Origin: Coriobacteriales bacterium | GTDB taxonomy: Bacteria > Actinomycetota > Coriobacteriia > Coriobacteriales > UBA8131 | Direction: 5' to 3' | Length of the DNA: 12,051 nt | Assembly (NCBI GenBank): GCA_031268525.1 | Contig: JAIRXA010000025.1 | Span: 1-12,051, forward strand | Notes under the pieces: generated by a model | Told to the model about the DNA's origin: nothing | Seen by the model: the letters and a program-made list of their open reading frames with translations, nothing else | The model's database searches: none | Made by a program: the position numbers and the translations under genes | Part shown: one piece after another, positions 5,493 to 12,051 of the stretch | How the letters are laid out: each line of letters begins with the position of its first letter | Position numbering within the stretch: position 1 is the first letter of the stretch

Positions 5493-6784
5493 GCGGGCGT
5501 GGGCACACGCGTACACGCACGCATGCCGCCGTTTCGGGCACTCGCCAAACGCCCGGCACGAGCGCCGCCTCACTACCTCTGCGTATTCTGCGCTACGGTC
5601 GAACCCAGCCGTTGCTGATTTCGGCCATTGCCGTGCTTCTGGCACTGGTGGCTATCTCTCTGGTCATCATTGCGGTCGGTAAGAACCCCTTGCAGGTCTT
5701 CCACAGTCTGTTGCAAGGGTCGGGTATTGTGCCCAAACCGCGCTACGCCGCGGGTAAGGCCATGATCACCGACTTCCTCGGACTCCTTGACGCCATGACC
5801 CCGATGCTGTTCGCCGCGTTGGCGGTTGCTATCGCCTTCAAGGCCGGACTGTTCAACATTGGAGTCTCCGGCCAAATGCTCTGTGCGGGTTTTCTCGCGA
5901 CGATCATCGTTGGCTACAGCGGTCTGGGCGCCCTGATGGCAAAACCACTGGTGATCCTCGTCGGCCTGCTGGTTGGCGCGGCACTGGGAGCATTTGTGGG
6001 AGTGCTCAAGGCGCGCTGGAATATCCATGAGGTTGTCTCGACGATCATGCTCAACTACATCATCCAGTACGTCGTCAGTTTCTTCATCAAAAGCTCCTAC
6101 ATCGACCCAGTCTCACGTTCTTCCCGTGCCATTTCCTCCGACGCCCGCCTGACGCTGATGAACGTTCCTCTGGGCGATCTCTCCACACGCATTCCTCTGT
6201 GCTTCCTGCTGGCTGTCGCGGTTGCCGTCTTGCTTTACCTGCTGCTGATGAAGACGCGTCTGGGCTTTGAGCTTCGCGCAGTCGGCGCGAACCGCAAGGC
6301 GGCCCAATACTCGGGGGTCAAGTCCTCGCGAACTCTCGTTACCGCCATGGTGCTCTCTGGCGCCTGTGCCGGTCTGGCGGGAGTGACCTACTATCTGGGC
6401 TACTTCAATACCATCGAGCCGGGCAATCTGACTTCGGTGGGCTTTGATTCGATCGCCGTGGCCCTGCTGGGCAATTCCAACCCCGTGGCCTGCATTCTGT
6501 CATCGCTGCTGGTTTCGGTCTTGACCTTCGGTTCAACCTATATGTCTTCAGCGGCGGGGATCAGTGAGTATATCGCCTCTCTGATCGTCGGCATCGTCTT
6601 GCTGTTCTGTGCCTGCAGCGGCTTTCTGCAGTACCTGATCAACCGCGATCGCTCCAGGGGTCGCACCCTTCATAATGTGGCGGAGGGTGAAGGCAGAGAC
6701 GATGGCGAAGGTGAGGGCGATGGAGAAGCGCCTGAGGCTGGCGAGGGCGATGGAAAAACGCCCGAGGCAGGTGAGGCCTCGTGA
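5489..6784 (+). CDS. Nucleoside ABC transporter permease 1 (NupP/YufP-like) with unusual tails
   Basis: The 431-residue protein belongs to the BPD_transp_2 permease family. Hallmarks are GLFNIGVSGQM (120-130), EVVSTIMLNYI (181-191) and FELRAVGANRKAAQYSGVK (260-278); roughly eight to ten membrane segments run from ~42 to ~383. Family members are commonly 350-370 residues. The extra length lies in two hydrophilic ends: an Arg/Thr/His-rich N-terminus (1-37, TRTRTHAAV near the start) and an acidic Gly/Glu tail (~398-431) made of two 10-residue repeats, GEGDGEAPEA and GEGDGKTPEA. Such tails are not needed for transport in relatives. The start GTG overlaps the ATPase stop, and its own stop overlaps the GTG of permease 2, so the three are probably translated together. 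It forms the membrane channel with permease 2. Confidence 0.94.
   Translation: MSGRGHTRTRTHAAVSGTRQTPGTSAASLPLRILRYGRTQPLLISAIAVLLALVAISLVIIAVGKNPLQVFHSLLQGSGIVPKPRYAAGKAMITDFLGLLDAMTPMLFAALAVAIAFKAGLFNIGVSGQMLCAGFLATIIVGYSGLGALMAKPLVILVGLLVGAALGAFVGVLKARWNIHEVVSTIMLNYIIQYVVSFFIKSSYIDPVSRSSRAISSDARLTLMNVPLGDLSTRIPLCFLLAVAVAVLLYLLLMKTRLGFELRAVGANRKAAQYSGVKSSRTLVTAMVLSGACAGLAGVTYYLGYFNTIEPGNLTSVGFDSIAVALLGNSNPVACILSSLLVSVLTFGSTYMSSAAGISEYIASLIVGIVLLFCACSGFLQYLINRDRSRGRTLHNVAEGEGRDDGEGEGDGEAPEAGEGDGKTPEAGEAS
6710..6769 (+). repeat. Two 30-bp tandem repeats at the 3' end of permease 1
   Basis: Units 6710-6739 and 6740-6769 each encode ten residues (GEGDGEAPEA, GEGDGKTPEA), and a partial third unit (GEAS) ends the gene. 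The purine-rich partial unit (GGTGAGG, 6770-6776) also lies at ribosome-site distance from the GTG of permease 2, so the tail sequence may double as its translation signal. Confidence 0.85.
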
Positions 6785-7740
6785 ACCAGATCATCGTCGA
6801 TGGCCTGTCCTATGCTCTGCCGATGTTGATCATCGCCATCGGAGGCATCTATTCTGAACGCTCGGGTGTGACCAATCTGGCGCTGGAGGGCTTGCTCGGT
6901 TTTGGAGCTTTTGCGGGTGGACTGTTCGTGTCCTTTACCGCTGGCATTTTTTTGGCCGATTCGCCCGTTCCCTTCTACCTGAGTTTCCTCTTTGCGGCGA
7001 TCGGCGGCGGCTTGTTCTCCCTGCTCCACGCCCTGCTTTGTATCAAGCTCAAGGCCAATCAGGTCATCAGTGGTGTGGTGGTCAATATCGCTGCGGTTGC
7101 GCTCACCGGCTTTCTTGCCGTGCAGCTGAACAAGGCGGTCTTTGGCGGCGCATCCAACAAGTTCATGCTCTCAACGGCCCCTCGCTATACCGTGCCGGGC
7201 CTGAGTGACATTCCGGTACTCGGAGGACTGTTCACCAACGTCTATCCCTTTGAGCTCATCATCGTGGTGCTGGCGATTGTGTTCTGGTTCATCCTCTATC
7301 GCACGCGCTTTGGCCTGCACCTGAGAGCCTGCGGTGATAATCCTCAGGCGGTGGATGCGGCGGGCATCAATGTCGCGCGCGTGCGTCTGGTCGCCGTCAT
7401 CATCTCCGGCGTGCTCTCTGGCGTGGGGGGCATGAGTTTTGCGTATTCAATCAGCGCGAACGTCTCGCCAGCGATCTTCTTTGGAGCAGGCTATCTTGCT
7501 ATTGCTGCGATGATCTTTGGCAACTGGAAGATCGTGCCGACGCTCGTCGCCTGCCTGATTTTCGGTCTGGCACGCTCAGCCGCCTATCAGCTGATACTCG
7601 TTTTGGAAATGGACGCCAGCGTCACCGATCTGGCGATGATCGTCCCCTACGTGCTGGTGCTGATTTTGCTGATTTTCTTTTCCAAACGCAATCAGGCTCC
7701 CAAGGCGCTCGGCCAGATATACGACAAATCCCAGCGTTAG
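6781..7740 (+). CDS. Nucleoside ABC transporter permease 2 (NupQ/YufQ-like)
   Basis: The 319-residue membrane protein is the second BPD_transp_2 permease of the system and has the usual length. It begins with the typical short N-terminus and the motif GIYSERSGVTNLALEGLL (22-39), followed by ANQVISGVVVNIAA (92-105) and RTRFGLHLRACGDNPQAVDAAGINV (split around 174-198), the cytoplasmic loop that contacts the ATPase. About eight to nine membrane segments are visible. The GTG start overlaps the previous stop by four bases and is preceded by AGGTGAGG. The gene ends the operon; the hairpin repeat cluster 45 bp downstream is the likely transcription stop. With permease 1 it forms the heterodimeric channel for nucleoside import. 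Confidence 0.95.
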   Translation: MNQIIVDGLSYALPMLIIAIGGIYSERSGVTNLALEGLLGFGAFAGGLFVSFTAGIFLADSPVPFYLSFLFAAIGGGLFSLLHALLCIKLKANQVISGVVVNIAAVALTGFLAVQLNKAVFGGASNKFMLSTAPRYTVPGLSDIPVLGGLFTNVYPFELIIVVLAIVFWFILYRTRFGLHLRACGDNPQAVDAAGINVARVRLVAVIISGVLSGVGGMSFAYSISANVSPAIFFGAGYLAIAAMIFGNWKIVPTLVACLIFGLARSAAYQLILVLEMDASVTDLAMIVPYVLVLILLIFFSKRNQAPKALGQIYDKSQR

Positions 7741-7784
7741 GGAAGCACCGATTTCGACCAGGACGGTGTCCTGTGTAAGGCGTT

Positions 7785-7981
7785 TCCGTAGGGGCGGGCT
7801 TTGACCGCCCGGTGAGTACGTGAGATGTGTGTGGGGACAAATCCGTAGGGGCGGGCTTTGACCGCCCGCGTAGGTAGAGAGGATTTTCGCACTCCGGTGT
7901 GCGGTCAAAGCCCGCCCCTACACCTTGCGGAACCTGTGACCCGCCCCTTCTCTCGCGGGCGCATCAAAGCTCGCCCCTACA
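7785..7981. repeat. Cluster of four GTAGGGGCGGGC-type hairpin repeats
   Basis: Two identical 27-bp direct copies lie at 7785-7811 and 7842-7868 (core GTAGGGGCGGGCTTTGACC followed by GCCCG). Two inverted copies follow at 7901-7921 and, more degenerate, at about 7955-7981. Each unit folds on itself (GGGCGG, loop GCTTTGA, CCGCCC), and similar units are dispersed in many bacterial genomes. Copies 3 and 4 overlap the end of the minus-strand LuxR gene. The rest of the 177-bp gap between the convergent genes shows nothing else I can name. Confidence 0.85.
7845..7921. terminator. Probable bidirectional transcription stop formed by repeat copies 2 and 3
   Basis: Bases 7845-7865 and 7901-7921 are perfect 21-bp inverted repeats separated by 35 bp, lying between two convergent genes. 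No long T-run is present on either side, so stopping activity is inferred from stem strength and position. On the minus strand, the TAG stop of the LuxR gene is inside the stem. Confidence 0.45.
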
Positions 7982-9465
7982 GGTGTTCTCCAACATCCCT
8001 CCTCCACAATATCGATGAGCTCTTGTTTGGAGTGAATGTTCAGCTTGGTGTAAATATGGCGAATGTGCGTGTGTGCCGTCGATTCGGAAACGAGCAGTTC
8101 TTCCTGTATCCTTCGGGACGATCGGCCTGCTAACAAAAGCCGTAAGACATCAGTCTCTCGTTGAGTCAGCAGGTAACGCTTACTGATCCATGCTGAGTCG
8201 TCTTGGGCAGGGTTGTCTTCGGGTGCGAAATCCAGACCCTCCCTCGGCTTCGTAGGCAGATTTTCCAGTTCGTTGATATGTTCTTCCGTAAAGACTACCG
8301 TATGCAGGACGATAAAGAGCGCAGCGAGCAAAACCACGCAGAGCTCATAAGGCATGACTACTCCCGGTACATACTCCTCAATACAACGATAAAGGAAGCG
8401 AATGGTAACATTGCCTGTGACGATAGCGGCAACGCTATAGGCAACAAGCTGAAAGGCACGCCCGGGCATCTGATGGGCGAAACCAAGGAGCGTTGACCCT
8501 CCGACATTCATGATGGCCGAACTGCCAATAAACAGTATCGCCGCCACTACTACTGAACCTGCTGGCAAAACCAAGGTAAAAAGGCTCCCCAGAGTAACAA
8601 ACAGAAAGGTCAGTCGATAAACCGCCACAGTTGCCTGTCTGCGTGCAAGGGTAACAACAAGAATGGCTGCCACTGCAAGGATCGCAGCACAGAAAAGTCG
8701 CAGGAGACTCCCCGAGGCCGAGAGGGCGTTTTCTGCATATTGAAATAGAGTCGAGGAGAGACCCATAGCCGCGCCCATACAAAATAAACCCAGGCCAGCA
8801 TTGATAAAGAGTGCCTTTTTTTCTGAGAAGATGCTTTTGTCCTCGGTAGTATCAACCTCTCTTTTCTGCAGGGCACGAATGACAAACACGCCGTTTAAGA
8901 GCGCGACAATAACCAACATAATCGTCTGAAACTCTGCTGGCAGAAACGTAAAGGGGACACACAAGGCAAATGCAAGTAAAAACCCTGAGAAAACCTCTAT
9001 CAGCGCCATCTTTGAGCCTACGGAGGAAAACACCACTCCCCAACCAAGGATGATAAGAGCTGATGGGATAGCCATGAAGAGCACAGAAAGAACGAAGAGA
9101 ATCATGACGCTCTCTCCGGTGACCCAGAAAATATGCTGCAAAACTATGCCAACAGCAACGACCAGCGAGCAACCAACAAGAAAAGGGGAACTGAGAACCA
9201 TCTGTTGTAAACAAGCATACTGTCTGCCAACGACAAACAGAATCACCAGGCTGATCGCAACGGCGAGGCAGGAAAGGGTGAAAAGCAGGAATGAGTTGCC
9301 CGAGCTATTCACTGCTTTTAAGACAACAGAGAAAACCAGGAGAGAGATGAATCGGTCAAAACTGAACCCTACGACATGGCTATACGAGGGTTGGACAATT
9401 TTTGGAAAGACCACCGCCGTCCTTTCCTCTCGATCCCCATACCAGGCTAGTTCCTCCGTCTCCAT
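7918..9465 (-). CDS. Multi-spanning membrane protein with C-terminal LuxR-type DNA-binding domain
   Basis: The 515-residue protein has about twelve hydrophobic segments between residues ~30 and ~395. A short acidic linker follows, and then a GerE/LuxR helix-turn-helix at ~433-489: LTQRETDVLRLLLAGRSSRRIQEELLVSESTAHTHIRHIYTKLNIHSKQEL, cited here in parts around RETDVL, SESTAHTHI and YTKL. This design, a transporter-like membrane sensor joined to a LuxR domain, is abundant in Eggerthellaceae and usually sits beside a reductase gene whose expression it controls. Here the partner is the divergent FAD oxidoreductase. The start ATG is at 9463-9465 with GAGAGGGA upstream, overlapping one arm of an inverted repeat. 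The last 26 residues (490-515, including TPVGASFDAPA) continue past the normal end of the domain and are encoded by the intergenic repeats, so they are probably an acquired extension. The ligand is unknown. Confidence 0.88.
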   Translation of the reverse strand: METEELAWYGDREERTAVVFPKIVQPSYSHVVGFSFDRFISLLVFSVVLKAVNSSGNSFLLFTLSCLAVAISLVILFVVGRQYACLQQMVLSSPFLVGCSLVVAVGIVLQHIFWVTGESVMILFVLSVLFMAIPSALIILGWGVVFSSVGSKMALIEVFSGFLLAFALCVPFTFLPAEFQTIMLVIVALLNGVFVIRALQKREVDTTEDKSIFSEKKALFINAGLGLFCMGAAMGLSSTLFQYAENALSASGSLLRLFCAAILAVAAILVVTLARRQATVAVYRLTFLFVTLGSLFTLVLPAGSVVVAAILFIGSSAIMNVGGSTLLGFAHQMPGRAFQLVAYSVAAIVTGNVTIRFLYRCIEEYVPGVVMPYELCVVLLAALFIVLHTVVFTEEHINELENLPTKPREGLDFAPEDNPAQDDSAWISKRYLLTQRETDVLRLLLAGRSSRRIQEELLVSESTAHTHIRHIYTKLNIHSKQELIDIVEEGCWRTPVGASFDAPAREGAGHRFRKV

Positions 9466-9479
9466 GATAAGCGATTCCC

Positions 9480-9518
9480 TCTCTTCGATATCGACAAAAA
9501 CTGTCGATATCGAAGAGA
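9480..9518. promoter_or_regulatory. 16-bp perfect inverted repeat between LuxR gene and reductase
   Basis: Bases 9480-9495 and 9503-9518 are exact reverse complements around the spacer AAAAACT. Each arm contains TCGATATCGA (9485-9494 and 9504-9513), itself a 10-bp palindrome, so the site is two palindromes 19 bp apart within one larger one. It lies 15 bp from the LuxR start and 102 bp from the reductase start, ideal for a shared operator. On the LuxR transcript the same sequence would fold into a hairpin touching the ribosome site. A weaker TCGAT at 9542 keeps a multiple of the 19-bp spacing. Confidence 0.7.
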
Positions 9519-9620
9519 ATGAGTGTTTTCACCAGGTTTTGTCGATGCAAGAGAACCTGCGTTTTCTTACCGTGCTTCTACCGATCATTCGGCAAGGGCA
9601 ATCCGATAGGAGGAGGCATT

Positions 9621-11267
9621 ATGAAGGAACTGGGTAGACGCGATTTCTTAAAAGGACTCGCAACGGCAGGTGTCGTGACGGGTGCGGCAGGGCTGGCAGC
9701 GTGCAGTCCGACTGCGGAGACAAGCGAGGCTTCAGCGGACGGCAGTATTGCCTGGGACGAGGAGTTCGACTTCGTAGTAGTTGGATCAGGAACCGGCTGC
9801 TTTGGCGCTCTGGGCGCCACCGAGGCCGGAGCCAGCACGGTCATCTTAGAGAAATCGTCCACCTTTGGTGGCACAACGAGGGTGTCTGGCGTGGGCTTAT
9901 GGATTCCCAACAACCCGTACGAAGAGGAATTCGGTTATGGCCCGGATAATGACGAAGACAGCCTCACGTACCTGAAGAACATAGATGCGTTTCACGGTTC
10001 ATCCGATGAACTCAAAGAGGATTACGTAAAGAACAGTAAGACCTTCTATGTCTGGCAAGAGACTGCCTGGGGATTCACCCTTGCTTTTCAGGCTATGGTT
10101 GGCGACTACTACAATGTTCCCGGCGCAAAGGGCCTCGGCCGTTGCATGGGATTCGGCGAACCGGATCGCACCCTCATCAGTGGTGGTAAGTTCTATGAGG
10201 AATATCTGATTCCCAAACTCGAAGAACGCAACATTCCAATGCGTACCGAGGTTGAGGTCTTAAACCTCCTCCAGGACGAAATCGGCGCTGTTATCGGCGT
10301 TGAAACTTCATCCGGGAAATTCAAGGCCAATAAGGGCGTTCTGGTAGCAACGGGCGGATTCGAGTGGAACGAGCAGATGAGAAATGAGTTTCTCAGAGGT
10401 CCACTGTTCGGCGCTAATTCACCTCAAACAAACGTCGGCGATGGTATTTTGATGGGTATCCGGGCTGGCGCAGACCTTGCGAACATGGCCTCCAACTGGG
10501 GGCTTCCCTGCTTCATCACCGATGACTCGGGCGCGATGAGCACCATTATCGACTGGGCACCGTACCGCGGCAAGCCGCATGCTCTCATCGTCAACAAATA
10601 CGGCAAACGTTTTGGCGATGAGTCCGCAGCTTATCCGGTATTCAACAATGCCTTCTATGAGTTCAACACGCTGGACTATGCGTTCAGGAATATTCCTGCC
10701 TGGCTGGTCTTTGATAAAAGCCATGCCGATCTCTATGGCTGGCCTGCAGGCTCCGAAGAAAAGCAGGAGTGGGTCAAGGAGTACCAAACTCTTGAGGAAC
10801 TCGCGGCGGATAACGGTATCGATGTCGAGGCCTTCCTGGCAGAAGTTGAACGTTTTAATGGGTTTGCAGAGAACAATGCTGATCTCGACTGGCATCGTGG
10901 CGGGTGGGCTTTTGAGCGGATGATGGCTGGCGATGCAAAGGGCAAGGCAGGGGTCTCCGATCCAATTCTGATCGCTGCCAACGAACTCGGCGGCATCAAC
11001 CCTTGCCTGGGAAAGATCGAAACGCCTCCATTCTATGCGGCTCAAATGGCACCAGGAACCACGGGAACCAGTGGCGGTCTGCGCGTCAATCCTGATGCGC
11101 AAGTACTCGACACCAAGGGCGATCCTATTCCAGGATTGTATGCTGCTGGCAACACCTCGGGAGCGATCTTCGGATCCGCCTATCCCGGCGGCGGCGGGAC
11201 GGTTGGCCCAGGCTTCTACCAGGCTTTCAGGGCTGCCAACCATGCGTTTGGGCTCGGCGTGATCTAG
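9621..11267 (+). CDS. Tat-exported FAD-dependent oxidoreductase, 3-ketosteroid dehydrogenase (KstD)-like
   Basis: The 548-residue flavoprotein starts at ATG 9621, ten bases after AGGAGGAGG begins; an upstream in-frame ATG at 9519 lacks such a site and would bury the signal. GRRDFLKG (5-12) is a twin-arginine export motif, and LAAC with C28 suggests a lipid-anchored protein outside the membrane. FAD binding is seen in DFVVVGSGTGC (50-60), EKSSTFGGTTRVSG (77-90) and the C-terminal GLYAAGNTSG. GLWIPNNP (92-99) and AYPGGGGTVGPG (520-531) resemble KstD and related ketosteroid dehydrogenases: Y521 and G525 match the Tyr-x3-Gly that holds the 3-keto group, and Y338 in GDESAAY may match another active-site tyrosine. 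Fumarate or urocanate reductases of the same FAD_binding_2 family are less similar at these places. The reaction could run as reduction of a double bond in an anaerobe. The electron donor and exact substrate are unknown; no cytochrome gene is adjacent. Confidence 0.88.
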   Translation: MKELGRRDFLKGLATAGVVTGAAGLAACSPTAETSEASADGSIAWDEEFDFVVVGSGTGCFGALGATEAGASTVILEKSSTFGGTTRVSGVGLWIPNNPYEEEFGYGPDNDEDSLTYLKNIDAFHGSSDELKEDYVKNSKTFYVWQETAWGFTLAFQAMVGDYYNVPGAKGLGRCMGFGEPDRTLISGGKFYEEYLIPKLEERNIPMRTEVEVLNLLQDEIGAVIGVETSSGKFKANKGVLVATGGFEWNEQMRNEFLRGPLFGANSPQTNVGDGILMGIRAGADLANMASNWGLPCFITDDSGAMSTIIDWAPYRGKPHALIVNKYGKRFGDESAAYPVFNNAFYEFNTLDYAFRNIPAWLVFDKSHADLYGWPAGSEEKQEWVKEYQTLEELAADNGIDVEAFLAEVERFNGFAENNADLDWHRGGWAFERMMAGDAKGKAGVSDPILIAANELGGINPCLGKIETPPFYAAQMAPGTTGTSGGLRVNPDAQVLDTKGDPIPGLYAAGNTSGAIFGSAYPGGGGTVGPGFYQAFRAANHAFGLGVI

Positions 11268-11302
11268 ACCCAAACCAAGAGTACGTTCAATCGAGCAAAG
11301 AA

Positions 11303-11350
11303 GGCACCTGGACCTGAAGCCATTTTGGTTCAGGTTCAGGTTCAGGTGCC
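11303..11350. terminator. Hairpin terminator between convergent reductase and nitroreductase genes
   Basis: GGCACCTGGACCTGAA (11303-11318) pairs with TTCAGGTTCAGGTGCC (11335-11350) in a 16-bp stem with one G-T pair; the loop contains an extra TTCAGG. On the minus strand it is followed by TTCTTTG, so it should work best for the nitroreductase transcript; on the plus strand no T-run follows. TTCAGG is present three times in a row at 11329-11346, giving alternative pairings. Confidence 0.65.
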
Positions 11351-11364
11351 TCTTGAATAAGCTC

Positions 11365-12051
11365 CTATTCGAATCGGTCCACATACTTCTGCACAGAACG
11401 TTGCATCTCAAGGGAGAAATCCGACATATATTTTCTCGTACAGAATTTCTCGATATAATGCTCGAAGGTTTGCCCGTGTTGCAGGTCTCCCCGTTTGTCG
11501 AACATTGCTTCGTGTTCCTGCTTACTGAATCTACGGTACTGGTTTTTCTGCACAAGATAGTCTTTGTTAAAGCGCGCTGGTTTCTTTCTTCTGGCATGAG
11601 ACTCGCTTGGATATCCATAAACCAACAGTGCCGCTGGATAGACATAGTCATCGAGTGCGAGCAGCTCCCTGACTTCTTCTTCGTTCTCCGTAATATCGCC
11701 GATATAGCATGAGCAGATTCCCAGAGATTCCGCAGCAACAACAGAGTTCTGAGCTGCGATTACAGCATCGGCGATGGCCAGAGTCAAATCCCCAACTCCT
11801 GGCTTACGCGCTTGAACACCAGCGTATTCGTAGGCGTCAAGCCAGCGCTGGCAATCGGCAAGAAACACGATGACCAGGGGAGCCTTGGCGATAAACGGCT
11901 GATTGTCACACAAAACTGCCAGTCGATCCTTGATTTCCTGATCCGTGATGTCCAGCAAGGTATACAGCGACTGGCAGCCGGCGGTCGGAGCGGTTATCGC
12001 CGCATCGATAATCGCAGCCCTGCACTCTGCGCTGATCGCTTGCTGCATGAA
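11365..12051 (-). CDS. Nitroreductase-family flavoprotein, 5' end outside the window
   Basis: The visible 228 codons give the C-terminal bulk of an FMN-dependent nitroreductase-family protein, cytoplasmic enzymes that use NAD(P)H to reduce nitro compounds, quinones or flavins. Family traits are IIDAAITAPTAGCQSLYTLL (second helix and flavin-contact region), KAPLVIVFLAD (central strand), DAVIAAQNSVVAAESLGICSCYIGDI (long helix and strand at the FMN site), PAALLVYGYPSES and the C-terminal RFNKDYLVQKNQYRR. The basic Arg-rich motif that normally opens the protein is missing, and the frame stays open through base 12051, so the ATG at 12046-12048 is probably internal. The substrate cannot be told from this. 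It converges on the reductase, with a hairpin between, so the two are not co-transcribed. Confidence 0.88.
   Translation of the reverse strand, partial: FMQQAISAECRAAIIDAAITAPTAGCQSLYTLLDITDQEIKDRLAVLCDNQPFIAKAPLVIVFLADCQRWLDAYEYAGVQARKPGVGDLTLAIADAVIAAQNSVVAAESLGICSCYIGDITENEEEVRELLALDDYVYPAALLVYGYPSESHARRKKPARFNKDYLVQKNQYRRFSKQEHEAMFDKRGDLQHGQTFEHYIEKFCTRKYMSDFSLEMQRSVQKYVDRFE

Noticed and set aside
4758..5645. Long open minus-strand frame of 295 codons opposite the transporter ATPase and permease
   Set aside because: It is antisense to clear ABC motifs on the plus strand and shows no family features.
7785..7981. Possible CRISPR-like array from four repeat copies
   Set aside because: The copies are in both orientations, unequally spaced and self-palindromic, two overlap a coding sequence, and no cas gene is nearby.
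9519..9620. Upstream ATG extending the reductase by 34 residues
   Set aside because: There is no ribosome site before it, it overlaps the inverted-repeat edge, and it would place the twin-arginine signal internally; ATG 9621 follows AGGAGGAGG.
10419..11741. Long open minus-strand frame of 440 codons opposite the reductase
   Set aside because: It lies antisense to a well-supported flavoprotein and crosses the terminator; its translation shows no recognisable domain, so it is a by-product of codon use.

Overview
The window reads as a piece of an anaerobic gut actinobacterium of the class Coriobacteriia, most likely the Eggerthellaceae. The evidence is the mix of genes, not a marker gene: a twin-arginine flavoprotein reductase with its own divergent membrane-spanning LuxR regulator (a hallmark arrangement of Eggerthella-type genomes), actinobacterial-looking GC-rich coding sequence, GTG/TTG starts, and intergenic palindromic repeats. 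The taxonomic call is inference.

Layout: (1) 1-303, the 3' end of deoC (deoxyribose-phosphate aldolase). (2) 304-963, an AT-rich stretch with two minus-strand remnants: a short CYTH-domain protein and, just upstream, a reading frame lacking a start. (3) 955-2607, an islet bounded by near-identical ~28-bp inverted repeats. It carries one minus-strand gene for an AlbA_2 / HATPase_c_4 / winged-helix regulator, whose promoter overlaps a perfect 28-bp palindrome. (4) 2727-7740, a four-gene plus-strand operon for a BMP-type nucleoside ABC transporter: lipoprotein, double ATPase and two permeases, the last three joined by 4-bp start/stop overlaps. (5) 7785-7981, four copies of a GTAGGGGCGGGC-type hairpin repeat, two of which run into the end of the next gene. 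(6) 7918-9465 minus and 9621-11267 plus, a divergent pair: a multi-spanning membrane protein with a C-terminal LuxR DNA-binding domain, and a Tat-exported KstD-like FAD oxidoreductase. A 16-bp perfect inverted repeat lies between them. (7) 11365-12051 minus, a nitroreductase-family protein running off the right edge.

How they may work together: deoC and the nucleoside transporter fit one pathway (take up nucleosides, cleave them, and feed deoxyribose phosphate into central metabolism). The islet and the AT-rich remnants look inserted between the two. The LuxR-membrane protein probably senses a compound and controls the divergent reductase, which probably reduces or oxidises an exogenous, perhaps steroid-like, substrate outside the cytoplasmic membrane. 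No known defence system, CRISPR array, RNA gene or transposase was recognised. The best candidates for something undescribed are the palindrome-controlled AlbA_2/ATPase islet and the LuxR-membrane/reductase pair with its unusually symmetric control site.
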